Notes under the pieces: generated by a model
Databases searched by the model: none
What the model saw: the letters and a program-made list of their open reading frames with translations, nothing else
Told to the model about the DNA's origin: nothing
Made by a program: the position numbers and the translations under genes
In this document: positions 32,879-46,600 of the stretch, in pieces
How positions within the stretch are numbered: the stretch's first letter is position 1
How the letters are laid out: each line of letters begins with the position of its first letter
Assembly: GCA_014529385.2 (NCBI GenBank)
Contig: CM043966.1
Coordinates: forward strand, 110,682,048-110,746,047
From: Adiantum capillus-veneris
Lineage: Eukaryota > Streptophyta > Polypodiopsida > Polypodiales > Pteridaceae
Direction: 5' to 3'
Length of the DNA: 64,000 nucleotides

Positions 32879-34473
32879 AAATGCTACATGTATAGCATGC
32901 AAGGAGTCAAGAAAACTTGGTTACCAAAAGCACAGCTTACGGATAAAACCGAATCAGATCTGGGTACCTAAAACTTCACCGAAGAAACAAAATAAGGTTC
33001 CAAGGGTTCGAACACAGAATTTAGAATCTCCAGCAAGGAACCTAGCATGAAAAGGGTTTGGAAGAAAAAGGAGCACTTATCTTCACCACAAACCGCAAAA
33101 CCAATCAAGCAATGGCGAGTTTAGTCTCAACAGACTCCACCACACCATGCAACACCCAAGCCGACCGAGCTACCAATGGGGAGAAAAAGCTCGGCAACAG
33201 TCGAAAGTGCTACCAACAGCTCAAGCAATCAGATTGTTAAAGCACCCTGATGGTACAATCAAACAAAGAGCACAAAAGCTACAAGATTTACTCTTTGGAA
33301 GACATCAGCAGTAAACCTCGACATCAAAAACCCTTAAGTTAATTACTCAAGACCCAGCTCTTGCACAAAATATTGGGTTGAATTGCATTCATCTTCATAT
33401 CATGGTAGAGCCAATCACGGCTATGCATAGACACAATTGTTCAACCCATGCAGACAGTCGTCTCGGAGTACGCCACCTAGGAGGGGTGGAAGAGCACTAA
33501 GTACTAAGTAATTAAGGGCAATGTTTGAAGAGGGAGGAAAAGTTCTATGGTAACGTGTAATTTTTTACAAAATTACCTAATAATGCCCTTATAATTCATC
33601 ATCAAGGAAAAATTCACTGATAATATCTTCGCGATGAGTGTAAATAGTGTATATACTATCAAAAAGCATAAAAAATAGTCCCTTTTTGGGTATTTTTCAT
33701 CATTTTGTTGATAAGAAGGCTTAAAAATGGAGAAATCCAACAAAAAATATAATAAAGCTGTGTTTTTCAAGGGATTTTCGTAGCTATTGGATTTTTACTT
33801 TACTTTTTTGTAGCATTTTGGTTTTTTCTTTGATTTTTTCAAATAAAATGTCAAAATTAATAATAAATAGCAAGGAAGCTCAGATGGAAAAATGGAAGAC
33901 ACGATGGTGATCAGAAGGGACAAGGCAGACGAGCACAAAAAATTTTTCAATGAAATTAGAAGATGGAAGCGAGAAGCCAAAATTAGGCGGCCATGCCTAC
34001 TTTTGCAAATCCTTGCAAAATGAGCTACAGGAATCCGATCAGGGAAATATTGAGTCTAACATAGATTTTCACGGCTTAGTAGGACTAACGGGGGAATTTG
34101 GGAAAATTTGGTTTGGGAAGTCCAGGTATAGATATCCATGTTAAGCTAAAACCACCTCATTTCCACTTGGAGCTTTGGCAGAGAGAGATTTTGGCCTCTT
34201 TCGCACGACATTTCGGAGCCCATAGTTGACCATTTTGAGGAATTCCAAAGGCCGAGCAAAATTTGTCGAGCGAACCAAAAATTGAGCAAAAACAGCCAAT
34301 CAAATAGGATAGCATACATGGCATTGTCAAATCTTGGTACATTTTGACAATACTTAATTTCATGTGAAATTTCATCAAGTTAGTAAACACTATAAAACTA
34401 TTTCTCTATATCTAGAGGCATCTTCATGTATGCAAGAAAAAACAAATTTCTTACATGTGTACACATTCCATGT

Positions 34474-34475
<2 letters not shown>
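32879..34475. other. No supported gene
   Basis: Directly after the gap a short plus-strand frame (32890-33050) is basic and includes NQIWVPKTSPKKQN, faintly like copia gag-to-protease linkers. It is too short to call. The rest is AT-rich non-coding. Confidence 0.4.
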
Positions 34476-34478
<3 letters not shown>

Positions 34479-34515
<37 letters not shown>

Positions 34516-34615
34516 TCACAAGCATTGAGAGTCACTGATAATCATCTCTACACTCTCACATGATATGTTTATTCTGGTCCCATAGGTTGTATTTGATCTT
34601 TGAGAATGATAAAGG

Positions 34616-34701
<86 letters not shown>

Positions 34702-34787
34702 TCACAAACAACACCGACCAACATATTCACAAAATATTTTTAATATTGGCAATACATGAGGAAATCAATGTAGTAAAATGCTCCCTC

Positions 34788-34818
<31 letters not shown>

Positions 34819-34930
34819 GCTCTCTCTCTCATCACAAGCATTGAGAGTCACACATAATCATCTCTACACTCTCACATGATATGTTTACTTTGAACCCATA
34901 GGTTGTATTGACCTTTGGGAATGATAAAGG

Positions 34931-35026
<96 letters not shown>

Positions 35027-35231
35027 CAACCAACATATTCACAACTATTCTCAATATCGGAAATACAAAGGAAATCAATAAAGTAAAATGCATCTTTCGT
35101 GTATAGCAATTATGTAAATTAGTAAAGTACTTCAAGGCGTTGAAGTTAATGTGTACAAGGTATTCTCTTCAAACATCTCTCTCTCTCCTCTCTCCAACCT
35201 TAGAAAATTATCTTCTTCTTATCCCCCCCCC

Positions 35232-35296
<65 letters not shown>

Positions 35297-35348
35297 CTCT
35301 CAAGAAGTAGACTCACTCTCACATTAGAAATTTCTCTTCCTCTCTCTC

Positions 35349-35379
<31 letters not shown>

Positions 35380-35437
35380 AACACACACACACACAATTTG
35401 TCTCAAGAAATAGAATCGCTCTCACATTAGAAATTTA

Positions 35438-35498
<61 letters not shown>

Positions 35499-35505
35499 CA
35501 CACAA
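34479..35505. repeat. Compound (CT)n(CA)n microsatellites in a tandem duplication
   Basis: Units of CT run, ACAAGCATTGAGAGTCAC, ACACTCTCACATGATATG, CATAGGTTGTATT, second CT run, CA run, CAACATATTCACAA occur twice about 316 bases apart (34479-34790, 34797-35095). Three smaller CT-CA units follow (35231-35292, 35341-35391, 35440-35500), separated by copies of CTCTCACATTAGAAATTT. Confidence 0.9.
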
Positions 35506-36957
35506 CACAAAATAATAATAAAACTCCATCTACATAAACCAAAATTTTGAGAAATTGTAGGGTGTGGTCTAGAAAACCATTTGCCTCCACATAAGGGGAG
35601 TCTTCAATTGGGTGCATTCTAAATCACACCCCAAGACAACCAATTCAATGCATTCTCAAGCACACTCATGTATAGGTTAAACACTATTTCTTATATAGGC
35701 CGCTTTTAATAAAGTCCATTGAATCTTTCCAACATATACTCTCTCGATGTAAAAACACCCATATCATTCTTGAACCATCTAGATAAAATATAATGTGATT
35801 TTAACAATCTCCATGGGTACCACAAATGTTTGAGAATAGCCTCATCAACAAATGCTAGTGTTGGACTACGAGCCCTTTCTTTGGAGGGCTAAAGATATGT
35901 CTAGTAAAAATCTTAATAACATCCTTTCCAACTCCCAAGCGGAATTTTTATGAAGGCTTTGTGGAGCCTCCAATGCATATGTGTGATAACAACCTTTCAA
36001 CTTCTTAAAATATCCAGTTGCACAGGCAAGCACTGTGGGGGGCAAGATAGGAGCATCAAGAGAAGGTGGTGAAAGGATCAAGGGGATGGCTTGTGCAAAG
36101 CATTTGAGGATCTAAAGGGCATCCACAACATTTGCATGGTGTTTAGGCACATGGATAACCCCCTCATGCACAGATCGTGCCACGAGAATCAACCATATAG
36201 ACAGTTCATCTTCTCTACAACCATACCATAACAACAAATAGATCATCAGATACAATCAAACCATAGCCAACGCCTGCACAAGCGATAATACAAAAACTTT
36301 ATGAAGGTTGCCATAGGTGTCAAAACCACCTACCGTAGGGACGAACCACTCCCAAATAGGAAAGGAAATGCATATCAAACAAAAAATTATGACCACATCA
36401 CTGGCAAGGCCCTTAGTCCCCCATTACCAAAAGGAGAAACAAGCATCCAAGCATCACCCTTCGAGCACGAACAAGGCACAAGTAGGAAGTCGAACCAATG
36501 CAGAAGACAAAAACCACAAACGAGCTTTTGTAAGGTAGCCATGCCTCATTGATGGACCAAACTTGGTGCCACAGATCTGCAAGGGCTTGCCACACACCAC
36601 CGGATCCTCGAGCTTTATCACAAAAAAGTCAAGTACTGGCCTTCATTTCCACCCTAAGGGGCGTTGGGAGGAAGGACCTCTCCCGCTTCAAAAAATAAAG
36701 GGTCACCTTCCTGCACACAAATGATAGGGAGGGTAGCCGGATGCCCCTCCTCGAGATAAGACCCTACCCTTGTGGTACAGTCTCCCATCAAATGCTTCCC
36801 CCCATAAAGTGGCGCTATTCCTTGCCATAGAAGGCTTTTTTTAGCACCCTCGACTCTAGCCTCCCACAAGCAAAGCACACGATCTCTATTAGCGACGCAA
36901 AGAAAATGCAAAACACCCATCTGTGCGAAACACTTCTTACATCATACTATGATACCA

Positions 36958-37026
36958 TCTTTTGAGAAGCCAAAATCCCTTCAAATTAGTCCGCAGCAAC
37001 GCGAATTGATTTGGGGACTTATTAGA
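36958..37026 (+). repeat. Hairpin-bearing repeat, copy 1
   Basis: ATCTTTTGAGAAGCCAAAA then TCAAATTAGTCCGCAGCAAC, GCGAATTGATTTGGGGA. Matches 37334-37400 with about ten differences; its hairpin is eroded compared with copy 2. Confidence 0.75.
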
Positions 37027-37333
37027 TCTCACAATTGTAAGCAAAACAAGTGCAACGATTTTTCTTGAAAGTTTTTAAAAAAGAATCTAGAGAGATGCTA
37101 AATGGCAAAAGGAAAGGGATTGCACATTGCTAGAGGATAACTCCCAAGTGGTAAGTTTCTTAAGCTGCACAAGGTAGATAAGACTATGTATAAATATTAA
37201 GCATCCAAAAGTTTGCGCTGGCTGATCATGCCCACAAAGAAAAGTATTCCCACAATTGAGATTTTTATGCCGCATGTGAAACCTTTTTGACGTGCGGTGG
37301 GGGATGGCACGTGGAGAGAGAGTTTGTGGCCAT

Positions 37334-37400
37334 CTTTTGAGAAACCAAAACCCCATCAAATCAGCCCGCGGCGACGCGGATTGATTTGGGAGGTTCTTTG
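37334..37400 (+). repeat. Hairpin-bearing repeat, copy 2
   Basis: ATCTTTTGAGAAACCAAAA then a foldback: CAAATCAGCCCGCG, GCGA loop region, CGCGGATTGATTTG. The centre resembles the CCGCG...CGCGG motif of 22.1-24.1 kb. Confidence 0.75.
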
Positions 37401-37884
37401 ATCCGATAGGTAGCACATGGCGAGTGAGATGATGTGTGTTAGGGCAACAAAGACCAGGTTATTAGAAGGCGCTATAGGCGGATTAGCAGTGCCAGGTGTT
37501 GTCTTTTGCTCACGTTCTCACGCATATCTACTACTAAAGAACGTGTGTGGCATGTGCGCTCATGTTTTGCCCACGATGGACATTTTGTCTGTTTTCTACC
37601 AAGCAAGGGAGGCTGGACAAAGGAGGGTGTCTTGTGTTTTTTTAGTTGAGAAAGGGAGGCTAGACGGCCTACCATGCACCAAGGAAAGGAGGGGTGTTGT
37701 GTGTGTTTTCTGTCAAGCAAACCGGGCAAGGACTCCACATGGCGAGAGAGGGGGTTGACCATATGTGATGGGAGAGAGAGAGAGAGAGAGAGAGAGAGAT
37801 ATGAAAGTCCAATGGCCTAGCCAGATGGTGAGGCGTGGCAAAAGAGGGGACTAGTGCTGATGGTTAGCAAACACAGATGGAGGA

Positions 37885-37915
<31 letters not shown>

Positions 37916-38741
37916 CTAGTCAAGTGGAGAGTTGGGATGGCAGGCGAGGAAAAAATTTAAGAGTAGGGCTAAGGATTGTTACTTTTTAATAGGCAACTAC
38001 TACCTCTGATTGCAAGCACCTATGCATGCACCTCTCTCAACAAGTCGGTGACGAGTTGATTGCCAAGCGTTTGCTGTAATGAGGTAGATCAAAAGGATAG
38101 CACTCAAAAACTATTTAAATTTGAAGCCAGTAACAATGAAGTGTGTGGGAAATGAAAGAGAAAGTGAGGGAAGAGGATGCAAAACCTTTCAGAAGAATGG
38201 GAAGGGTATCTTGTGACTTTTAAGGAAAATTGCAAGATACAGTAAGTAGGTCTCAACGATTTTTCTTGCAAAATAGGACGCCCCAATTTTTGAAACCAAT
38301 TGTTTAGGTAAAATCTAGGGGGATACTTTTGTTTAAAAGAATGTAAAAGTGAAGTGTTTTAGTAAGGAGGACCCATTATTTTTCAACATTTTCTTTTTGA
38401 AGTTGGCACGTGTGTGAGGCTGGCACGTGAGAGAGAGTTGATTATACGCAGTGGTGTTTGCACAGACATTGGTCCCTCTCTCTGGGTTTTCTGAGAGTAT
38501 AGTGTATCGTAGGTCGTCGCGATAAGGGTAGAAGTGGGTAAGTGGTGGCTTTGGTAGGCGTAGACACAGCAGGGCACTGTGGATCTCATGAGGAAGTACT
38601 TGCAGAGTAGCGACTTGCTGTCGGGTCTTGTGTCGTGTACGTCTTGGTTTGCACAGCGACTCCGGGTGCTGATGAACTGACAAGGAGACCAGGGGCAGGC
38701 GATGCCTGCGTACAATGGGTCTTCGTCTTTAGCGTCAAGCG

Positions 38742-38810
<69 letters not shown>

Positions 38811-39465
38811 AGTATATTTTTTTTGATGCTGACTGGAGAGGGGTTTCAACGCCCCAGTGCGTCGCTTGCATTAGGGTTACTAGGCTGCAGGTCATTTGCA
38901 GGGCATGCCCTATGTGCAAGATTATCATTCGCCTCCATCGACTGCAGGCCTTCCTGGGCACAAAGGGCTGCTATGGTGGAGTGAGCGGGGAAGAGAGAGG
39001 AGAGAGAGAGGGAGGGGGGATTTGGAGAGATTCCCATTAATGAGGTGTGTAGACCGAGTAGTAGTAGCCATAGAGGAAAAATAGGGTGGTTCACTTTTTC
39101 TTGATTAATGCAAATCTGTTCTAGAAAAGTGGATGAAAATGGGAACAAAAAAGTAAATATAACGGATGCCTCATGCAGTGAATGCCGCTCCTGGCCGAGC
39201 GCACAAAGAAGCAGACATTGGGGCATGTAGGAAGGAGACTACATGGGTGTAGGTAGGCAAGAGAAAGCTAAGTAACTAGTGGGTGATGGCCACAGGGTTG
39301 CAGAAAGGTGTAGCGGCTAGGGAGGACAAACAAGATTTTTTAAAATAATATCTTATGACTCAAATGACAAGCACGCCATGCTATCTGGCTTCTAAGGTGC
39401 AAAGCATTCTACATCTCTCTCTCATGCTTTTGTGCATGACCAAGTACACCGGAAGATAGAAGCAT

Positions 39466-39506
<41 letters not shown>

Positions 39507-40860
39507 CTCGTTTGTCTATAGTGGTAGATGCAGGGACCGTGGAGATGATGATGACAAGGAGTTTTGCTAGAGTGTATCATCATGCAAATGATGGTGATTA
39601 GGTGGCAAGCAAGGTGGGAGACAATTCATTTTGTTGGTGAAGGTGAGGAGCGACATTGCTCGACAGAGCAAGCGATGAAGGTGTGGTAGGGCAAGAGGGT
39701 ACAAAACTTTTTTGAGGTCCTTCTATTAGTAATAATCTATGAAGATGCTATGTGTAAAAAAGTTGGAATAAAATAACCCTTTCTATTGCACTCACATTAT
39801 AGTCACATAAATATTACCCTCCCTCCCTCCCTCCTCCCCTCCTCCCCCCCCCCCCCCCCCCCCCCCCCCCTCCTTTGCTTAGCATGTTTTGGGGGATTTG
39901 TATAAGATCACATATATGGACACAATCTATACTTGCTCTATTCCATTTCCATTAGGTGGAATATCTATAGATTCCACCTATGTGCCAACTTACAACAATG
40001 TTGTCAAAAACTCGTTCTCAAACCCGTCACCTCAGTCTCAGAAAGAGAATTCCCCCTAAGCCACTATGGCATGAGAGATTCCGTGCAATGTATGAAAAGC
40101 TTTTAGGCCAAAAAAAAAAAAACCGACAGCACCACGGACTCTTGCCGAGCTTCTGCCCCCTACTTGCTTTGCCACCTCGCGTCACACCAATTGACAAGTT
40201 GCCCCCTTGCCTTCGCCCCTACTCCTCATTGGTTGCCACGTTCACCCATTTCATTTTTGTATCTCATCACAACTTTTCTGTTTACTGCTCCAAGGCACCA
40301 AGAATTGGGTCCAAAATTTGCACCAATACTTGTGCCTTCCGTGTGCTTTTCCTTTAGTTTTTTAAATAGCATATGGCTATGATTCCCTCAAAACCTGCAA
40401 TATTACCAACATCATTCTCAATATTGGTAATATTACCAATATATTTACCAACACTCGTGCACTTGGATACCGGTAGACTTTTAAAAAAATACCATTAATA
40501 CTTTAAAGATGTCAGATTCCCTGAACCCCGTGTATCCTCCTTTGCCCTCGGATGCACCTCTTGCCCCTTGTCCTCGCCATATTCCTCCTTTGCCTTTGGA
40601 TGCATGCTACACCTCCCCCAGCTCTAGGTCTTCTTCCTCCTCATCCATGGACAAACAGAGGGAGAACACGCTGCCCTGTACTATGCGCTCGAGAGAGTGG
40701 GGGGCTGCCCTCTTTATGAGCCGGCTAGGGCACTGCCCTGTGTGTAGCGCAGGAAAGGAGAGAGAGAGACTTGTTTTCCTGTTGCGTAGCTGAGAGAGAA
40801 GAAGGGAATGTAGACGACCCGCCTGCATCTATGCCAGATTTTACACCTTTATCATCATGG

Positions 40861-40895
<35 letters not shown>

Positions 40896-42831
40896 GATTG
40901 GCATGCAACTAGGCGTCGGTTTACAATTGAGAGAAATACAGAAAGATTCTCCGTCAATGTCATCCACTCAACCGCGCTGTTATTTTTTCAACTCGAATCT
41001 GTTTTCATTCTCATCTTCATTTCTTTTTTTTAAATCGTAGGCACATACTCACTATATTATTTATGTCAGTAGCTCTCTTTGTGGGTTCATTTTTTATATT
41101 TGAGTTATGTCATCATAGATCTTACTACACTATGTTTATTATTTTCTCACTTGCACTACCCAAGTAAGAAAGATTCCACAACATTGTGCTGCTTCCACTT
41201 GCCTCTCTTTCTCATCACTGGTCAATAGATGTCATTGAAAAAAGTTTGCTTTCTTGCTGGTTGTTGCCTCTAGAATTTGTGAGCTAGATTTTTATTTTCC
41301 ATTCAATTCTCTCTATGTGTGTGTGCGTGTATGTGCGTGCGCACGTGCGAACGTATGTATGTGTGTGTGTGTGTGAAGTTCTTGCTCGGTTTTTTATTTG
41401 CTCAGAAAACCTTGCTCGGTGAATGGTAAAGCTCAGTATAAAGCCTTAGAAAAAACCCTAGAAACCGAGCAGTGCACGAAGACCTACAAACTTAAAACTG
41501 ACCATAGCGGCCTGCCAGCTTGACCAAATCGGATGGGATTTGAACCATAGCATGCCCTAACATAATAGAACCTTTCTATACCATCAGATGACCATTCGGC
41601 TGGGGTCAAGGGAGTCCCTAGTAGAAAAGTTAGGTTTTGGCAAATGCCATAATTCCAACCTGACTCCCCAGATGGCTTGCTAATGAGGTCCATATACAAT
41701 GTATATGATTGGTTTGGTGAAATCCATCAAGCAAAGCCCTCGGAAAGCAGAAAAACGGCTCGAAGATTACAAAGCGTCAAATTCGACACACGAGGCCAAA
41801 CTGACATCAAATGAGCCAGAATTGGATAGGTTGCTTCACGAATATGTTACGGACAAGTCCAAGCCTCAAAGTTGACCGACCAACCCAACAAACAGAGTAG
41901 TCACAAAAAACGACGATTTTAGAGTCGGCAAAGCACAAAGTGATGCTGGCATGACCAAAACTTGACCAAATTCAATTTAGGACTTGTATTAGGTGTATGA
42001 AACATGTCTAGGTCAAAATTTGTGGGTTTTGCAAAGTTTTTTTCACTGAAGTTAATAATCTCGATTATTTACTTTTGCATCAGTTTTCCTTGGAAATTGT
42101 CAAATCATCTCACCTATCATGTTTACATACCTATTACATGCCAAAAATCAAGTATGAGCCAAAATGACTATCCATTACTTGTAAAATTGCCAAAAAAACG
42201 CAAAGAAGTCTTTGCAAGCCAAAATTTGGGTTAGGAACAACTTTTCTTGATCCAAATCACCTCATATCTCATACCCAAGGTCTATACCATTCCTAGAACC
42301 AATTTGTACAAAAAAAAGTCAATTTTGGAAAAAAAGTTAATAATCGTGATTATTTACTTTTTGGTTAAAATTGGGGAATTTTGATATTCTGCCATCATAC
42401 GTCCAAAGTGCATGTTGTGATAAGCCCACTAGCCAACTTTGAATCAATTTGGAGTTTAAAATCTCAAATTTCCTTTATATCTACTGTTTCAGAGACCTAA
42501 AGCCAAAATCTGGTACCATTTTCAACCTGTGTATCCAAATGAGCCCATAATTCACTCTGAGCATGTATTGGGTATATACGTCAAGCATATAAAGCCAAGT
42601 TTGCAAAAAGTTGGAAATTTTCCTCAGTTGCTGTAAATAATCACTTTGGTTGCAATTTTTTGTTTTGACCATACAGTTTTGTTCCTTGCATGATTTTATG
42701 CATCTTTGCTTGTTCAAAAATTGATTTGAAGCAATTTGGACCAAATTGTCAGCATTTCAGTCTAAAAGGACATTCTAGAGAAAAATCCGACAAATCTGCT
42801 AACTGTGCACTCTATTCACTGAACAAGAGCA

Positions 42832-45300
42832 ATGCAAGCAGCGGAGAGGGCTAAGAAGAAGCTAAACCAGAAAGAGAAACTACAAGAACTGCCTGCGTAT
42901 CAACTGGACCCCGAGTCAATTAAAGCGGCAAAGGCATCCTACCTTTCTAGAGAACTGCTGCAAGAGCACCACACTACAGTCTTCACTGGCAGGTTGAAGA
43001 GTGAAGAAGGGCATTAGATGGAGTTGCAACTCCTTCCTAAAGAGGTCTATGATGTGGCTGCCAAGCTAGAAACCAAAGAGGCTAACTGCAGGTTGGGGCT
43101 CAGGCATTTCTACGAACAAGAGCCTTGCAGAGTGGACTTTCAGAAAGATTACGAGCTTTTATCCACCATCAAAGAGGACGGAACCGCACAAATATCCGAC
43201 ACCCAAGGGAACAAGGTCGAGGTAGTAATCACAAAAGAGATAGTGGCAGAGGCACTCAGATTGCCCACTGAAGGAATGACCATGCAGGCAAGAGAAAGGA
43301 AAACCGCAGGCACATTTACCAAGGAGATAGCCGTGGCTATTCTTCGATCTTATCCACAAACAGGTGGAAGAGCCAGCCCGTTTGTACCATCAACACTTCC
43401 ATTTTCTAGCAAAAAGGCCACCAAGGTACACTACACCAAATCACGCTGTGGCCACCACCGTCACTCAAGTGCTTAAGTCAACAACAAGACAGCCTGTGGA
43501 CCATGTGCAGTATGTCTTGACAACCTTGAAGGGCACCAAGAAGGAAGGCAAAATCACATACTTGGGCACTCCAGAGGTGTTGACTAGAATAGCCTATCAT
43601 GCCATTGGCATGGCCGACAACCTACCGCCTGCCCCTTATCAGAATACATGGAATTTGGCAACACAACCCTCTCCACGAGCTACAAGGTCAGCTAAAAGGT
43701 CACAAAAATCAGATGATGAGTTAGCTCACAGCTCACTAGAGCGTTACAACAGCGAGAGATTTGACAACGAAGAAAAGAGAGATCGGAGAGAAGAGATGAA
43801 GAGGAATGTTGTGGCTGCCTACCAAGAGGAGCCAGCTAAAAAACAAGTGCGTTTTGAAAGAGAAAAACAGGCTTACGAGCGCAGTAGGCAAGCACAAGGG
43901 AAGGACCCATAAGAGTGGGTGCCCACAGGACTGAAAGGACCTCAAACAAAGCATCATACCAGAAAAGAGGTAGATGATCCAATAGAATATTTAAAAAGAA
44001 TGTACCAAGAGGCCGAAGCCCTAAAGCTGAAAGAGGCAGAAGAAGCTGCAAAGAAATCTGAGGAAACGGCTACACAAGAGCAAAGCCATGGATCTCCCCG
44101 ACCGCCTCACCGCCTTCGGAACAACAAGACCACCCCATGCCTAGCCCACCACCATCACCAGCAGGCAAAGGTACTAATGAAGAAGCAAAGACTGAAAAAG
44201 AGAAAGATTTTGAGTCACCCAATGAGCAGAATCTACACAAGAAGTTGACCACCCGACGGACAAAAGGAAAAAGAAGCCGAGCCAGACCCGGAGCAGACAA
44301 CAAAAGAGACTCAAAAGCAAGAAGAAGAAAAGACAAGTCAATCGGAACAAGAAACTGATAAGGAAGCAGATACAGAAAAAGAGCCTACCTCTACACATGA
44401 GACTGAGCCCGAGCCAGAGAAGGAAGAAAGGCTAGCATTTAAAGAGAGAGTAAGGGTTGAGACCACACCATCCACTTCTAATCAGCCAGAAACTGTCGAG
44501 GAATCAAAGCCTCAGGATGGCCAAGAAGAAGACCGACCATCTACCTCCACACGAGAACCACCAACAATTACGACGCAACCAGCCCAAAAACAAAACACAC
44601 GAGGCTACATGCACATCCCAGCTAGCTAGACAGGAGGAGTGGTAGTCAAATGATGAAGTGATAATACAGGTCAATCAATATGCACGTCAGATGTAGTAAA
44701 TGATGGAGAAACTTCGTCAGCAGCTTTGAACCGTAGCACAAAGGCCAAGGAATTAGAAATGGTGATCGACACTCTTCAAGGAGAGCTAGGAGACAAGATG
44801 ATTATCATCATTGATCTCCAAAGGCAAGTGTAACAAATGAAGGCAAAAGCGGAACAGCATCAGATAGCTAGTGATAAACAACAAAAAGAAATGGAGGAGC
44901 TAGGTGATCTGCTCACCAAATTATCTTATGCCTGCAAGGCAAAAGACGAGCAGTTGACAGAAGTCACGAATGAACTTCTTACGACCTCTTTCACCTCAGA
45001 AAATTCAAGTGCAGTTAGATGTTGCCAATGCTTCCCTGCAATATTCTGAACAGAGAATCCATGATCAGTCCATTTTCTTGCCGCAAATCAACGAAAACCC
45101 AGCCGTGGCCTCGATCAAGGGAACTAATGAAGTGTACAAGGCACTTGAAAAGAAAAAAAAGGACTTAGAATTGGAATTAAAGCTTGAACAATCATAACGC
45201 AGAGACCTGGCACTAATGCGGGTTCAAAGAGAGGAGGAGCTCCTAAAGGAGATAGCAAACTCAAGTGGATAAATCAACTCCTCAGAGATGGAAAGCTAGA
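42832..45300 (+). pseudogene. Broken charged, coiled-coil-rich ORF chain (gag-like, unassigned)
   Basis: One ancestral ORF is traceable. ATG 42832 runs 61 codons to a TAG (43015) and continues in the same frame to about 43360 (LPKEVYDVAAKLETKEAN, VVITKEIVAEALRLP). A shift leads to 43364-43912 (HVQYVLTTLKGTKKEGKITY, EVLTRIAYHAIGMADNLPP, then a basic EEKRDRREEMKRN region), a TAA at 43910 and in-frame continuation to 44248. Then come shifted Lys/Glu/Pro-rich segments (44137-44640) and heptad-like coiled coil (44700-45300: QQKEMEELGDLLTKLSYACK, ALEKKKKDLELELKLEQ). The order folded domain, charged linker, coiled coil resembles gag-like or plant-transposon ORFs, but no pol, LTR or zinc knuckle is found. 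Confidence 0.5.
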
Positions 45301-45470
45301 CACGCAAGAAGAGGCGGGCACTTCAGAGCCGTAACAAATAGACATACCCTCGGTCTCATTTGCTGAGTTTGAGACGCAGTCCACAGCAAAGCCGAGTGGT
45401 GATGAAGATTTTTAGATTCACATCACAGATGCAGATACAATGCCAATGGTATAGCAACACCATTTTAGAT

Positions 45471-45498
45471 AATTTGGGAAAATCCCGTTTCCCAAATT
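45471..45498. repeat. Small perfect hairpin
   Basis: AATTTGGGAAA and TTTCCCAAATT separated by six bases; lies just beyond the end of the broken ORF chain. Confidence 0.85.
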
Positions 45499-45959
45499 CT
45501 AAATGTGTATGCTAGGATTGTGTTAATTAATGATTTCTAAGCTCTAGTTGTCTTTAATTTAGATAAATAATCATGATTGTATGAGGCTATTTTAATTTCT
45601 CTACTATAAAATTTAAGAATAAACCTCCAATATAGTTTTTGGAAAGAGCATTTGTATGACATCAGTGCTTTTCAAAATTCAACAAATGCTTCTAGAAGTA
45701 GCTTCTCAAAAAATGAGGTGTCAAAAAAACCAATTGATATGATTTTAAAGCAGCATATAGATTGATTATAGCAATTAAAAAAGATAATATGTAAAGGCAA
45801 ATACTATTAAACACTCTTGTCATAATTTGGTGACCTTAATCCATGTATAACAAAATACTTGGTAATGGTTTTGTATCATGCTATCAAGTTTTAAATACAC
45901 GATAATTTAAACAACATTCAAACTAATATTTACACTTAAAAGTCAAAACAATACTATAT

Positions 45960-46600
45960 AGTATCCTATGGCTATAAGACCATGAGATGCCATCTATTGC
46001 ACCTATGGCCTTAAGGCCATATGGTGCTCTTTGTAGACATGTCTATGACTTTAATATGTCTCTTTATGACCTCAAGGCCATAGGGTTAGGATTGTCAGCT
46101 GGTCCCAACGTACAAAGAGGTCCAATCCTTCAAAACCATATGGGACTTTATTTATGTGCCACCCTATGTCCCTAAGGATGTAGGTTGTCTTAGGGCCAAA
46201 GATGTTTTTTATGCCAATAATAAACCCTTCTATGCTCTATATATGTTGGCACACTATGTCCCCAGGCGCACAAGGTGTGCCTCGTATGCTAGTTAGAAAC
46301 CCTTTATTCTATATGTTGTGTCACCATATGGCCTTAGACCATAGGGTGCCCTCTGTGCTAGTAAGAAATCCTGTATACTCTGTGTTTGCACCTATGGACC
46401 TAGGGCCACAAGGTACCCTCTATGCTAGTAAGAAATCCTCTATGCTCAATATTGAGACCATGTGGCCCCAAAGCCATAGGATATCCTCTATGGTAGTGAG
46501 AAAAACCCTCTATGATCTATGTTCACAAACAATTAAAAAATATAAACAATACTATAGAGTATCCTATGGCCCTAAGACCATAAGATGTCATCTATTGCAC
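45960..46600. repeat. Palindromic repeat cluster A
   Basis: Copies of CCTATGGCC / GGCCATAGG separated by 40-70 bases, with linker GCTAGTAAGAAA(C/T)CCTCTATGCTC. Degenerate relative to the clusters at 56-64 kb. Plus-strand ORF here (46202-46606) is repeat-derived. Confidence 0.85.

Larger units (their letters stand above)
35506..42830. other. Long stretch without recognisable genes
   Basis: 7.3 kb with no coding match on either strand. Simple repeats: GA 37770-37799 and 38755-38809, G26 at 37885-37910, CT 39471-39503, C27 at 39844-39870, CA 40866-40893 and GT-rich 41314-41374. Open frames over these tracts are artefacts. At 42051 and 42337 the phrase GTTAATAATC-TGATTATTTACTTT-like recurs. A duplicated hairpin segment is listed separately. 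Confidence 0.6.

Noticed and set aside
32630-33050. ORFs spanning the N run
   Set aside because: Two thirds of each is undetermined sequence.
37417-37762. Overlapping ~100-codon ORFs on both strands
   Set aside because: Opposing frames over the same sequence, no recognisable motif; likely chance in a GC-richer stretch.
38383-38961. 192-codon minus-strand ORF with a long Leu/Ser run
   Set aside because: The core is translation of the (GA)n repeat at 38755-38809; flanks show no homology.
40509-40793. 94-codon Pro/Ser-rich ORF as a gene
   Set aside because: Low complexity, no homology, no supporting splice or neighbour context.
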